DNA of 11,607 bases. It comes from Oscillospiraceae bacterium (lineage in GTDB: Bacteria; Bacillota_A; Clostridia; Oscillospirales; Ruminococcaceae). The position numbers and the translations under genes were made by a program. Positions 1-6,673 of the stretch are shown here, piece after piece. Within the stretch, counting starts at the first letter, position 1; the number at the start of each line of letters is the position of its first letter. The notes beneath the pieces were generated by a model. It searched no databases. It was not told the DNA's origin and worked only from the letters and a program-made list of their open reading frames with translations. The stretch covers positions 1 to 11,607 of the forward strand of contig JAFPQL010000115.1 in the NCBI GenBank assembly GCA_017414145.1. The letters run 5' to 3'.

Positions 1-611
1 ACCACATCACGGATTCCTTTGTTCAAACGCACACAATCCCCCAGGCAGATCGGGAAATCTACCGCTGCGGAGTTCAGCAGCTCCTCCAGTACACCATGAG
101 CTTTGCAGCCACGCTATTGATCGGAATTCTTTGCAGGATGTTCTGGCAGTGTCTGGTGTTCACAGTGGCCTATATGCTGCTGCGGCACAGCGCCGGCGGA
201 TATCACGCAAAGACGCCCCTTCGCTGCTATCTGTTTTCCGCTGTGCTGATCGCCGCCGCTTTGCGGATGATCCGGATACTCTCCGGCTCCATGCTCGGCT
301 GCGGCATTGCAGTTCCGGTTTCAGCCGTCATTATTATCCTGTTTGCGCCGGTCGGCTCGCAAAACAAGCCGCTGGACGAGACAGAGTGCGCGGTCTTTCA
401 CAGGCGTGCGCGTTGGGTTACGACGGTGGAATCGGCTGCCGCTTTCGGGCTGATGCTGATAGGCTTTCACAGGCTCTGTGCCTGCCTGACTGTTGCGCTG
501 ACGGTCATGAGCGGTATGCTGCTGCTCGGCATGGTGAAAAATAAATGCACCAATTATTGCTGTATCACCACTGCCCCCCGATCCGAAGCAACCGAAGAAG
601 AAGCAGAGTAA
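1..611 (+). CDS. agrB: AgrB-family accessory gene regulator protease (5' end missing)
   Basis: This is an integral-membrane cysteine protease of the AgrB family (PF04647), which cuts and cyclises the AgrD precursor to make an autoinducing peptide for quorum sensing. The reading frame is open from base 3 with no good start before the edge; the ATG at 96 has no ribosome binding site and lies inside the conserved part, so the gene continues to the left. The signature RHSAGGYHAKTPLRC holds the two catalytic residues, the His of GGYH and the Cys of PLRC, seven residues apart as in staphylococcal AgrB (His77/Cys84). Hydrophobic segments follow on both sides. The end is odd: after the last membrane segment there is a 21-residue tail, CTNYCCITTAPRSEATEEEAE, rich in cysteine and then in acid. 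No separate agrD, agrC or agrA gene is visible downstream. The family call is firm. Confidence 0.9.
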   Translation, partial: HITDSFVQTHTIPQADREIYRCGVQQLLQYTMSFAATLLIGILCRMFWQCLVFTVAYMLLRHSAGGYHAKTPLRCYLFSAVLIAAALRMIRILSGSMLGCGIAVPVSAVIIILFAPVGSQNKPLDETECAVFHRRARWVTTVESAAAFGLMLIGFHRLCACLTVALTVMSGMLLLGMVKNKCTNYCCITTAPRSEATEEEAE

Positions 612-965
612 CGGTCTGTGTTCCTGCTCCCGTACAGTCGCGTCAAATGTCGCAGCATCATCGGCTACAATCTCCGCATGACTGAAAAAACATGGCAGCA
701 GCGATGTCTTTCCGTCACGGTATGACCGAGTATCGTCACAGCATTGTCCCGTCAGACTGACAGCATTTATGCAGGAATTGTTTCAGCAGCTTTGCCGCAC
801 GGGACACAGACACTCTGCCTTCTCCGGCTTGACTGAGAAGCACACGCCTGTTCTGAACAACAACGGGTGTGTGCCGGATTTTGCTTTCTCTCCGGATGAC
901 CGCGCCGGAAGCGGTGCGCATCCGCACCTCTCCCTCTGATTGGCACTGCTTCTGAAGCAGGCCAG

Positions 966-995
966 AAAACGGCAGCCTGCTGATCGGCTGCCGTT
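966..995 (-). terminator. Minus-strand intrinsic terminator candidate
   Basis: A perfect 10-bp inverted repeat, AACGGCAGCC at 968-977 and GGCTGCCGTT at 986-995, is separated by an 8-nt loop. Read on the minus strand the stem runs into TTTTCTGG, giving a stem with a short U-run; on the + strand it is followed by GACCCC, so the orientation is minus. No minus-strand gene is recognised between here and 1440, so it may act as a back-up for read-through from the DUF1848 gene or end an unrecognised transcript. Confidence 0.5.
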
Positions 996-1244
996 GACCC
1001 CGGTTGCACTGGAGTCGCTGATTCGCTGTCACACAGTTGTCTGCCTTGATTCTCTGTGGTGACACCAATTGTCTTTTTTCATTTTCTGTATCCTCTGAAG
1101 CAGTTTTTTCTCTCTGTGCAGACGGTGCGGGACGGCAGAATCAGTGATTCCGTTGCGATAGCTTTCGCTGTTTTCGTTCGCGGCGGAAGTGTCCTTTCTG
1201 TACTGCGTGTGCCGGAAGGCACGCACAGGACAATTTGTGTCTGT

Positions 1245-1281
1245 GAAAAAGCCCCCGCAATTTTATTGCTTCGGCTTTTTC
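1245..1281. terminator. Bidirectional terminator candidate
   Basis: GAAAAAGCC at 1245-1253 pairs perfectly with GGCTTTTTC at 1273-1281, and an inner GCAA/TTGC pair (1257-1260 with 1266-1269) continues the stem. Because the A-run precedes and the T-run follows the GC core, it can work in both directions. That fits its place between the convergent agrB and DUF1848 genes. Confidence 0.6.
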
Positions 1282-1439
1282 CTGATATCTCCTGACTGGT
1301 GTGTTTTTTGCATTGATCTGATTTGTGTGGACTCATTGCATCTCGTTCTTTTCCGTTCGGGATGCGGTTGAGTCTCTTTTTTTTTGCCTGATGCGGAAAG
1401 CGCCGGAAGATCCGCGGCTGTTTCACTGAATTTTCATCC

Positions 1440-2366
1440 TCAGAAAAGTGTCAGCTGGTCGTCTGCCCAGCGTTCCTGTCCGGCGGGATGAATGATCTCG
1501 CCCTCCCGCAGTTCACTGCACAGTAGCGGAGAAGCCGGATTGTACTGCTGCATATTCCGCCGGACGGCCGCATGGCTGGCGTTGGCGTAGCAGTACCGGC
1601 AGAAATGTCCGCAGGTGTCGTAGGCACCGATGTCCGAGCCGAACACACAGGCGCATTCTGTCCGCTGCGATTTCCGCTTCGGCACATTGAGGCGGCTGCC
1701 GACGGCCGCTTCAAAGGTCTGCTTTGTCATGCAGCCGGAGCAGTCCACGCCGTACGGCGCGAGTGCGCTGCCCTCCGCGCAGGCCTTGACCTTGATGCCG
1801 TATGCTCCGGCGATTTCCGCGAATGCTTTGCCGATCAGAATGCGCTCCTCCTGCGGGACGGACTGTACCTGCGGGAAATTCCGCCGTACCTTTTCGTACA
1901 GGTCGATGAAGCTGATGACGCACACTTTGGTATATCCGGAGAGCGTGCGGCACATCTGTTCAAAGTCGCGGATATGCCGCTGCGGGGTGTAGACGGCATC
2001 GGTGAAGATCGGATCATACCGCCAGCCGACGCAGTCAGCGCCGAGCGATTCCGAGAGCGCGATGAGATGCTGCATCACGGCTTCCTTCGGCGGCACATTC
2101 GGCTCCGTTTCCCTGCCGTACGGGGTGATTGTGACAAACCAGTACTGATGATAGTCCCGCAGCTCGTCCGGAAGCGGGAGCATCGGCGCGGGATTTTTCG
2201 TGCAGAAGGCGATGCAGTCCACCACATCGGGATTGAGTTCATAGCGGGTAATCCAGTCGGGGCGGTAGGGGTTCCGCACGAGTACGAAGCCTGCCCGGAG
2301 CCGGTTCAGGAACCATTCGGCATAAAATGCGGGAATATCCGTCCGCATTCCGGTATTGATAATCAT
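1440..2366 (-). CDS. DUF1848 family protein with C-terminal Fe-S-type cysteine cluster
   Basis: A 308-residue protein of the DUF1848 family (PF08902), whose biochemical role is unknown. The N-terminus, MIINTGMRTDIPAFYAEWFL, and the FCTKNPAPMLP stretch near residue 54 are typical of the family. Near the C-terminus are C209/C212 (CxxC), C238/C240 (CxC) and C252-x3-C256-x2-C259 in TCGHFCRYCYAN. The last matches the CxxxCxxC spacing of radical-SAM [4Fe-4S] sites, but lies at the C-terminus instead of the N-terminus. The start at 2366 is supported by AAAGGAGATG, with its GGAG core 8 nt upstream of the ATG. The gene lies 158 nt downstream of acpP on the same strand with a hairpin between them, so it is probably not a tight operon with acpP. 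Length and motifs appear intact. Family membership is firm; a radical-SAM-like cluster is an inference from spacing. Confidence 0.9.
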   Translation of the reverse strand: MIINTGMRTDIPAFYAEWFLNRLRAGFVLVRNPYRPDWITRYELNPDVVDCIAFCTKNPAPMLPLPDELRDYHQYWFVTITPYGRETEPNVPPKEAVMQHLIALSESLGADCVGWRYDPIFTDAVYTPQRHIRDFEQMCRTLSGYTKVCVISFIDLYEKVRRNFPQVQSVPQEERILIGKAFAEIAGAYGIKVKACAEGSALAPYGVDCSGCMTKQTFEAAVGSRLNVPKRKSQRTECACVFGSDIGAYDTCGHFCRYCYANASHAAVRRNMQQYNPASPLLCSELREGEIIHPAGQERWADDQLTLF

Positions 2367-2463
2367 GGACGCATCTCCTTTCGCCGGTCGCTGTTTTCAG
2401 GATACCACATCTGAACGGTTTGTGCATGGATGCCTGACCGGGCGCGCACCGCACGGATAGACT

Positions 2464-2492
2464 AAGGGCTGCGCCGGTTCTGCGCAGCCCTT
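2464..2492 (-). terminator. Hairpin terminator downstream of acpP
   Basis: A perfect 11-bp stem, AAGGGCTGCGC at 2464-2474 with GCGCAGCCCTT at 2482-2492, has a 7-nt loop. It lies 32 nt past the acpP stop. The stem is strong but the T-run is short (CTTAGTC on the minus strand), so termination may be partial and some read-through into the DUF1848 gene is possible. Confidence 0.55.
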
Positions 2493-2524
2493 CCTGTTTG
2501 CTGTTACCGTTTGGGGATTCCTGC

Positions 2525-2758
2525 TTACTCGTTGATATAGCTCTCAATGAATTCAACGGCATCGCCGACCGTGCTGATGCGATCCACAGCATCATCCGAG
2601 ACAGCAATGTCAAATTCTTCGGAGATGGTTTTCATCAGCAGCGTAATGTCGAGCGAATCTGCGTGGAGATCGTCGATGAAGTCTGCTTCGGGCGTGACCT
2701 CGTCCTCGTCCACATCCAGCTGATCGAGGATGATATCCTTCAGTTTTTCAAAGACCAT
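2525..2758 (-). CDS. acpP: Acyl carrier protein
   Basis: A 77-residue cytoplasmic acyl carrier protein, which carries growing acyl chains on 4'-phosphopantetheine during fatty acid synthesis. The modification site is Ser35 in the motif HADSLDI, preceded by FIDDLHAD as in type II ACPs. The protein is acidic and ends in the usual fourth helix (VEFIESYINE). I chose the ATG at 2758 (MVFEKLKDII) over the in-frame ATG at 2776 because GAGGAG sits 8 nt upstream of it and the resulting length is the family norm. It stands alone: no fab, plsX or rnc gene adjoins it. A promoter of its own lies about 50 nt upstream and a hairpin follows it. It could be the housekeeping ACP or a second copy; the sequence cannot tell which. 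Confidence 0.95.
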   Translation of the reverse strand: MVFEKLKDIILDQLDVDEDEVTPEADFIDDLHADSLDITLLMKTISEEFDIAVSDDAVDRISTVGDAVEFIESYINE

Positions 2759-2809
2759 GCAATTTGCTCCTCTCATTATGTGATTCCGATGGGTTTCTTA
2801 CCGTATTAT

Positions 2810-2838
2810 AGTATAGCCCAGCGGAAGAAAAAGGTCAA
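2810..2838 (-). promoter_or_regulatory. Sigma-A-type promoter of acpP
   Basis: On the minus strand TTGACC (2833-2838) and TATACT (2810-2815) are exactly 17 nt apart. The expected transcription start is near 2803, giving a leader of about 45 nt before the acpP ATG. Confidence 0.8.
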
Positions 2839-2885
2839 TATCTTTTTCGCGGATTTTCAAAATTCGTGCGTAAATTATTTCGGAG

Positions 2886-2906
2886 AAAAAGCACGCTGAT
2901 TTGTGC
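2886..2906 (-). terminator. Weak terminator candidate after gerAC
   Basis: Just past the gerAC stop, GCAC (2903-2906) and GTGC (2891-2894), as read on the minus strand, can pair and are followed by TTTTT (2886-2890). The stem is only 4 bp, so efficiency is doubtful, but the position is where the ger operon should end, before the acpP promoter. Confidence 0.35.
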
Positions 2907-2912
2907 AAATTA

Positions 2913-3851
2913 TCAAAATGCGTCTGTTTTGAGGCGGATTTCGGCGCGGTAGACGGCACTGCGGAGCCGCTGCTGCCAGTCGGATGCGGCACAGCTTCCG
3001 GCATCGGAAATGCCGTCGCGCACGGCGGCTTCCCGCAGCAGGAGCAGGTCGGCGCCGGCTTTTTGGGCTGTTTCCGTCAGCGCGTCGAGCAGCATCTGCC
3101 GGAGGACGGCTTCGGCTGCGGCGGGCGCGCCGGTCCGGCAGGTGACTGCGGCGTCGAGCGTGAAGGTCAGTTGCTGCTGACTGTCCTCTGCGGCGTGAAT
3201 CCGTGCGCGGAGCTGTGTCACGGTGCAGATGCCGCCGGAGATTGCAAAGGAAAAGGTATCCCACCGCTTGCCGAGCAGCGCCAGACCGCGGCAGGCACTG
3301 TCCGGGAGCGGGTCGAGCGTGCCGCTGTCATCCGCGAGAATGAGGGAGACAGCATCCTGACGCAGACAGCAGACCGCGGTGATGCCGGAGCCGCCGAGCA
3401 GATCGCTCAGGACGGCATCGGCGGTGCGGCAGGGAATCTGACCGGCTGCAACCGCCGCGGCAATCTGCTGCGCGGACGGAAGCTGCCCGCCGGACAGCGC
3501 GTCGCAGGCGGATGCCGGCACATACAGAACCTGACAGGTCGGCGCCAGCCACTGTCTGTCCGCGTAATCCCGCAGAAAGGCGCAGGGACTGCCGCTGACG
3601 GCAAGCAAAGAGAGATGCCCCGCCTCGATTTCCGCGCCGGATGCGGTCTGCAGGGCGTCCGGCATCAGCAGCGGACTGTCCGCAGAGGCGGAGAGGACGG
3701 CTGCATCCTGCGAAATATGTGCTGCAAACCGTGTCCGGATGCCTGCATCGACGGCGAGGACATCGGGCGAGAGCCGGTTCCGGATATCCCTGCAGCCGGT
3801 CAGCAGCAAACCGGCCGGCAGCATCGCCAGCAGGCATACAAGCGGCTTCAT
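2913..3851 (-). CDS. gerAC: GerAC-type germinant receptor lipoprotein
   Basis: The C subunit of a GerA-family nutrient germinant receptor, a lipoprotein held on the outer face of the inner spore membrane. The protein has 312 residues, shorter than the usual 370-400. It starts with a lipoprotein signal peptide (MKPLVCLLAMLPAGLLLTGC) whose lipobox LTGC predicts lipidation of Cys20. The C-terminal stretch around residues 245-280 (AEAVLRQMLLDALTETAQKAGADLLL) has the helix-plus-AD pattern of the GerC C-terminal domain. The ATG at 3851 overlaps the gerAB stop by 4 nt (ATGA) and has GGAGG 5 nt upstream, which indicates translational coupling. The reading frame stays open far upstream inside gerAB, but that part is a shadow. 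Sequence similarity to the family is weak in the middle, so the call rests on lipobox, order and overlap. Confidence 0.82.
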   Translation of the reverse strand: MKPLVCLLAMLPAGLLLTGCRDIRNRLSPDVLAVDAGIRTRFAAHISQDAAVLSASADSPLLMPDALQTASGAEIEAGHLSLLAVSGSPCAFLRDYADRQWLAPTCQVLYVPASACDALSGGQLPSAQQIAAAVAAGQIPCRTADAVLSDLLGGSGITAVCCLRQDAVSLILADDSGTLDPLPDSACRGLALLGKRWDTFSFAISGGICTVTQLRARIHAAEDSQQQLTFTLDAAVTCRTGAPAAAEAVLRQMLLDALTETAQKAGADLLLLREAAVRDGISDAGSCAASDWQQRLRSAVYRAEIRLKTDAF

Positions 3852-4825
3852 TCGGACCTCCGCAGCAGGAGCGCCTGACGGAGCCGGAGCAGAACCGGAA
3901 CGCCGATGCCGAGCAGCAGTGCCGCTATGGCAGGGACTGCGGCGCATTCGGGAACCGCGGCAAAGAGCACGGCGAATCCGCAGAAGGGCAGAAACAGCCC
4001 GTACCGCAGACGCGGCGCGGCGGATTCCGCGGCGAAATGCAGAAAGACCGTCAGGCAGAGAACCGTGCTTGCGACGGCGAGCAGCATCCAGATGCCGTCC
4101 GTGCGCAGGGCGTCGGAGAGCGGCGTGCGCGCCAGCAGCAGAAAGAACGGATTGCCCGTGAGATGCAGCAGTCTGCCGTTCTGCATCGTGCCGAACAGCA
4201 CCGTCAGCGGCAGGACTGCGGCACGCACCGTGAGCCATGCGGCAGCGCCGCGGGATGCGGCAAGGGGGACGGTTTCGCGGCGGCGCAGCAGGGGCAGCAG
4301 CCCCAGTTCGCCGCACTGCTGAAATTCCCGGAGGAAGGCGGCGCCGGCGCTGTCGGGTGTATAGAGGTACAGCGAATTTGCCGTGCGGATGCCGCTGACG
4401 GGCAGCAGAAGAAATGCCGCAGCCGTGACAAACAGCAGCAGCGAGCCCGCTCTGGCCGCAGCCGCCTGCGGGAGCCGCTGCATTTCCAGCAGCACGGGAA
4501 TCAGGAGAAACAGCGTCAGCACCGGATACGGCGAATGCAGCGCGGTCAGCAGGGCATACAGCCGGGTGAGCGTCAGTGAAGCCCACAACAGCGCAAACAG
4601 CCGGTAGAGCGGGAGCAGGGCATCCGGCAGCGGCGTCTGCGGGGCAATCAGCAGCGGCAGCAGCAGTCCGGCCGTCAGCAGCGCGGCGGTGAACATTCCC
4701 TTTGCGCAGGCGGCGGAATACGGCTGCGCCGCACAGAAAAAGGCGGCGGCGCGGCAGAGAATCAGGGCGGCGGCGGTCTGCACGGCACTCCAGCCCGCTT
4801 CCGGACGCGCAGTTTGCTTTGACAT
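3848..4825 (-). CDS. gerAB: GerAB-type germinant receptor permease subunit
   Basis: The integral-membrane B subunit of the germinant receptor, related to amino-acid permeases of the APC superfamily and thought to bind the nutrient germinant in the inner spore membrane. The 325-residue protein is almost entirely hydrophobic, with roughly nine or ten membrane segments separated by short Arg-rich turns. It is somewhat shorter than the usual 360 or so. The start at 4825 has GAGGTGA close upstream. It lies 53 nt after gerAA and overlaps gerAC by 4 nt. A hairpin (CCGGC/GCCGG, 4840-4854) and a TATAAT sequence lie in the gap before it. The assignment depends strongly on its place between clear gerAA and likely gerAC; on sequence alone it would only be a polytopic membrane protein. 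Confidence 0.82.
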   Translation of the reverse strand: MSKQTARPEAGWSAVQTAAALILCRAAAFFCAAQPYSAACAKGMFTAALLTAGLLLPLLIAPQTPLPDALLPLYRLFALLWASLTLTRLYALLTALHSPYPVLTLFLLIPVLLEMQRLPQAAAARAGSLLLFVTAAAFLLLPVSGIRTANSLYLYTPDSAGAAFLREFQQCGELGLLPLLRRRETVPLAASRGAAAWLTVRAAVLPLTVLFGTMQNGRLLHLTGNPFFLLLARTPLSDALRTDGIWMLLAVASTVLCLTVFLHFAAESAAPRLRYGLFLPFCGFAVLFAAVPECAAVPAIAALLLGIGVPVLLRLRQALLLRRSE

Positions 4826-4878
4826 GAAATCACCTCAGTCCGGCATGGCGCCGGTGTACTATTATATAGGAGACAGTA

Positions 4879-6357
4879 TTATTCCGAATCCTGCCGGCGG
4901 GACGGCTTCAGCCTGATCTCGCCGATGCGGAAATTCTTCCGGGACAGCCGCCGGAATCCGATGCGGACGAGGACATCGCTCAGCCGGTCGGACAGCAGCG
5001 GTGCGGCAGGCGCCGTAACGGGAAATCCGAAGCGCTCCGCCGCACAGATATGGCAGAGCACGGCAGTCCCGCAGACGGCGATGCCCGCGATCCCCGCAGC
5101 GGCAGCGGCGAGAATGAACAGCGGCCGCAGAACGGTCAGGGCGGCATGGTGCGCGGGAATGACAAACCCCGCCGTCGCGGAGAGTGCCGCAGCGGTCAGG
5201 ACGGGTGTGCTGATGAGACCGGACTGCACGGCGGCATCTCCGATCAGCAGACCGCCGATGATGCCGACCGCGCTTCCGACGGCCTTCGGCAGACGGAGTC
5301 CGGCCTCCCGCAGAATCTCGTACATGAACAGGATACCGAGCATCTCGGCGGTCAGTGAGAACGGTGCGTTCTGCTCTGATTCTGTCAGCAGGCGCAGCAG
5401 CGTTTCGTGCATCAGCGCGGGGTGATGGAGTGAGACGGCGAGATAGACGGCCGGCAGCAGCAGCGCGATCAGTCCGGCGGCATATTTCAGCCAGCGCAGC
5501 AGGGTTGCGTAAGCCGGCGGGTAATTGTAATCGTCCAGCGTCTGGAAGGTCTCGCAGAAAAGCTGCGGTACGACCAGCGCAAAGGGCGTCCCGTCGATCA
5601 GAATGCCGACTCTGCCCTCCAGCAGCTTGGCGCAGAGGACATCGGGACGCTCCGTTGTGCCGACGCTGTGAACGAGCGTGCTGTCGCTCTGCTCCAGAAA
5701 CGGCCGGATATATCCGGCGGACAGGACGGTTTCCAGCGGCAGATCGGTCAGAATCTGCCGGATCTCGCCGGGCAGTCCGTCCGGCACGCGGTCGCGGAGC
5801 CAGCAAAGACAGAGGTCTGTCTGCGAGACGCTGCCGGCGGTCAGCAGCTCAAAGGTCAGCAGCGGCGACTTCATCCGGCGGCGGATCATGGACATATTGG
5901 TGCGGACGGGCTCGGTGAAGCCCTCCTTTGCGCCGTAGATATTCTGCTCGCCGGACGGCTCCGTGATGCCGCGTGACGCATAGCCCTGCACGCCGAAGGC
6001 GGGGGCGGCATCCGCACCGTCAATCAGCAGCACGGCAAATCCGGCGTACAGACGCTTCAGCAGCGCAGAGATTTCCCGCACCTCGGCGCAGTCGGCGGAG
6101 AGCAGACGCCCCGTCCGGAGCTGCCTGAGGAGCTGCTGTCCGTTCTCCGGCGGAAAGCTGTGCGGGTCGAGCGGGCCGGCTGCCAGATCGGCGAGCAGTC
6201 CGGCGGATGCCATGCCTTCGCAGGTGAGCAGGCAGCAGGAGACATTGCCGATGCGGAGCGCCTTGCTGAGCAGGTCCGCGGAGCATCCGGCTGCCTGCCG
6301 GACCGCTTCCAGATCATCCGGCAGACTGCCGCTGAGGGTACGGGGCGGCGTTTTCAT
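4879..6357 (-). CDS. gerAA: GerAA spore germination receptor subunit
   Basis: The A subunit of a GerA-family nutrient germinant receptor. The 492-residue protein has a soluble N-terminal region (about 1-285), then hydrophobic segments to about residue 440 and a basic C-terminal tail. Several family blocks are clear: KEGFTEPVRTNMSMIRRR (about 144-161), TERPDVLCAKLLEGRVGILI (235-254), DGTPFALVVPQLF (255-267) and LREAGLRLPKAVGSAVGIIG (349-368), followed by LLIGDAAVQSGLIS. I placed the start at the ATG at 6357 because GAGGAA lies 5 nt before it; the in-frame ATG at 6414 falls within the predicted transcription start and inverted repeat. It is the first gene of gerAA-gerAB-gerAC and has a sigma-G-like promoter upstream, which fits forespore expression. 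Family assignment is firm; the germinant is unknown. Confidence 0.96.
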   Translation of the reverse strand: MKTPPRTLSGSLPDDLEAVRQAAGCSADLLSKALRIGNVSCCLLTCEGMASAGLLADLAAGPLDPHSFPPENGQQLLRQLRTGRLLSADCAEVREISALLKRLYAGFAVLLIDGADAAPAFGVQGYASRGITEPSGEQNIYGAKEGFTEPVRTNMSMIRRRMKSPLLTFELLTAGSVSQTDLCLCWLRDRVPDGLPGEIRQILTDLPLETVLSAGYIRPFLEQSDSTLVHSVGTTERPDVLCAKLLEGRVGILIDGTPFALVVPQLFCETFQTLDDYNYPPAYATLLRWLKYAAGLIALLLPAVYLAVSLHHPALMHETLLRLLTESEQNAPFSLTAEMLGILFMYEILREAGLRLPKAVGSAVGIIGGLLIGDAAVQSGLISTPVLTAAALSATAGFVIPAHHAALTVLRPLFILAAAAAGIAGIAVCGTAVLCHICAAERFGFPVTAPAAPLLSDRLSDVLVRIGFRRLSRKNFRIGEIRLKPSRRQDSE

Positions 6358-6387
6358 GCAGATTCCTCGTTTCTGTGCGTTTTTCTC

Positions 6388-6419
6388 AGGGCGTGTCAGG
6401 CTGAGTGTCAACACGCCCT
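6388..6419 (-). repeat. Inverted repeat at gerAA transcription start
   Basis: AGGGCGTGT (6388-6396) and ACACGCCCT (6411-6419) form a perfect 9-bp inverted repeat with a 14-nt spacer. The right arm touches the last base of the predicted -10 element, so the repeat covers the transcription start and early leader of gerAA. It could be an operator or a 5' RNA hairpin. Confidence 0.55.
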
Positions 6420-6447
6420 AGTATGCCGCGGAATCCGGAAATCATAC
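6419..6447 (-). promoter_or_regulatory. Sigma-G-like (forespore) promoter of the gerA operon
   Basis: On the minus strand GTATG (6443-6447) is followed after 17 nt by CATACTA (6419-6425). This matches the Bacillus subtilis sigma-G pattern (-35 gHATR, -10 CATnhTA, spacer about 17-18). The gerA operon of B. subtilis is itself sigma-G-dependent. No sigma-A promoter of similar quality was seen here. Confidence 0.68.
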
Positions 6448-6589
6448 CGCAGCGGACTGCCGGTCATCCGGAACGGACGAAACATCATTGCATTTTGCGG
6501 CGGAATGTGTTATAAGCGGGGAGCCCCTGCCGGCATTTTCTAAAGATCTCCGGCAAAGAAGCCGTATCCGGCAGAATCCTTCTCTCAGC

Positions 6590-6618
6590 TTGCTTTTTAC
6601 GGCTTAATATGCTATAAT
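6590..6618 (+). promoter_or_regulatory. Sigma-A-type promoter of the capA-like gene
   Basis: TTGCTT (6590-6595) and TATAAT (6613-6618) are 17 nt apart. The expected start is near 6625, about 50 nt before the ATG at 6674. It diverges from the gerA promoter. Confidence 0.75.
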
Positions 6619-6673
6619 AAGAGTGCTGCCTTTGTTGCAGACGGAATTCAAGAACAGGAAGGAAGCATAAAAA

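Larger units (their letters stand above)
612..1439. other. Gene-poor intergenic region between convergent genes
   Basis: About 830 nt between agrB (+) and the DUF1848 gene (-). The open frames here are short, overlap on both strands and show no family motif, signal peptide or good ribosome binding site, so I call no gene. The left half is of ordinary composition, while roughly 1060-1400 on the + strand is rich in T runs. Two terminator-like hairpins are listed separately. I looked for an agrD-like small ORF between 500 and 760 and found only short frames of 12-46 residues without the usual amphipathic leader, cysteine and acidic tail. Confidence 0.6.

Noticed and set aside
1392..1414. Terminator for the DUF1848 gene right after its stop
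   Set aside because: A short GCGGA/TCCGC pairing exists but on the minus strand it is followed by an A-run, not a T-run.
736..1426. Short minus-strand frames of 65-115 codons in the gap after agrB
   Set aside because: Basic, low-complexity translations, no homology recognised, no good ribosome binding sites, and they overlap each other and two terminators.
2901..3878. 325-codon + strand frame opposite gerAC, and similar + frames at 3641-4579 and 5355-5918
   Set aside because: These Arg/Gln/Ala-rich frames are the usual antisense openness of GC-rich genes; the ger genes on the minus strand have motifs, lipobox and ribosome binding sites.
3852..4586. N-terminal extension of the gerAC frame
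   Set aside because: The frame is open inside gerAB, but the lipoprotein signal peptide and GGAGG place the start at 3851.
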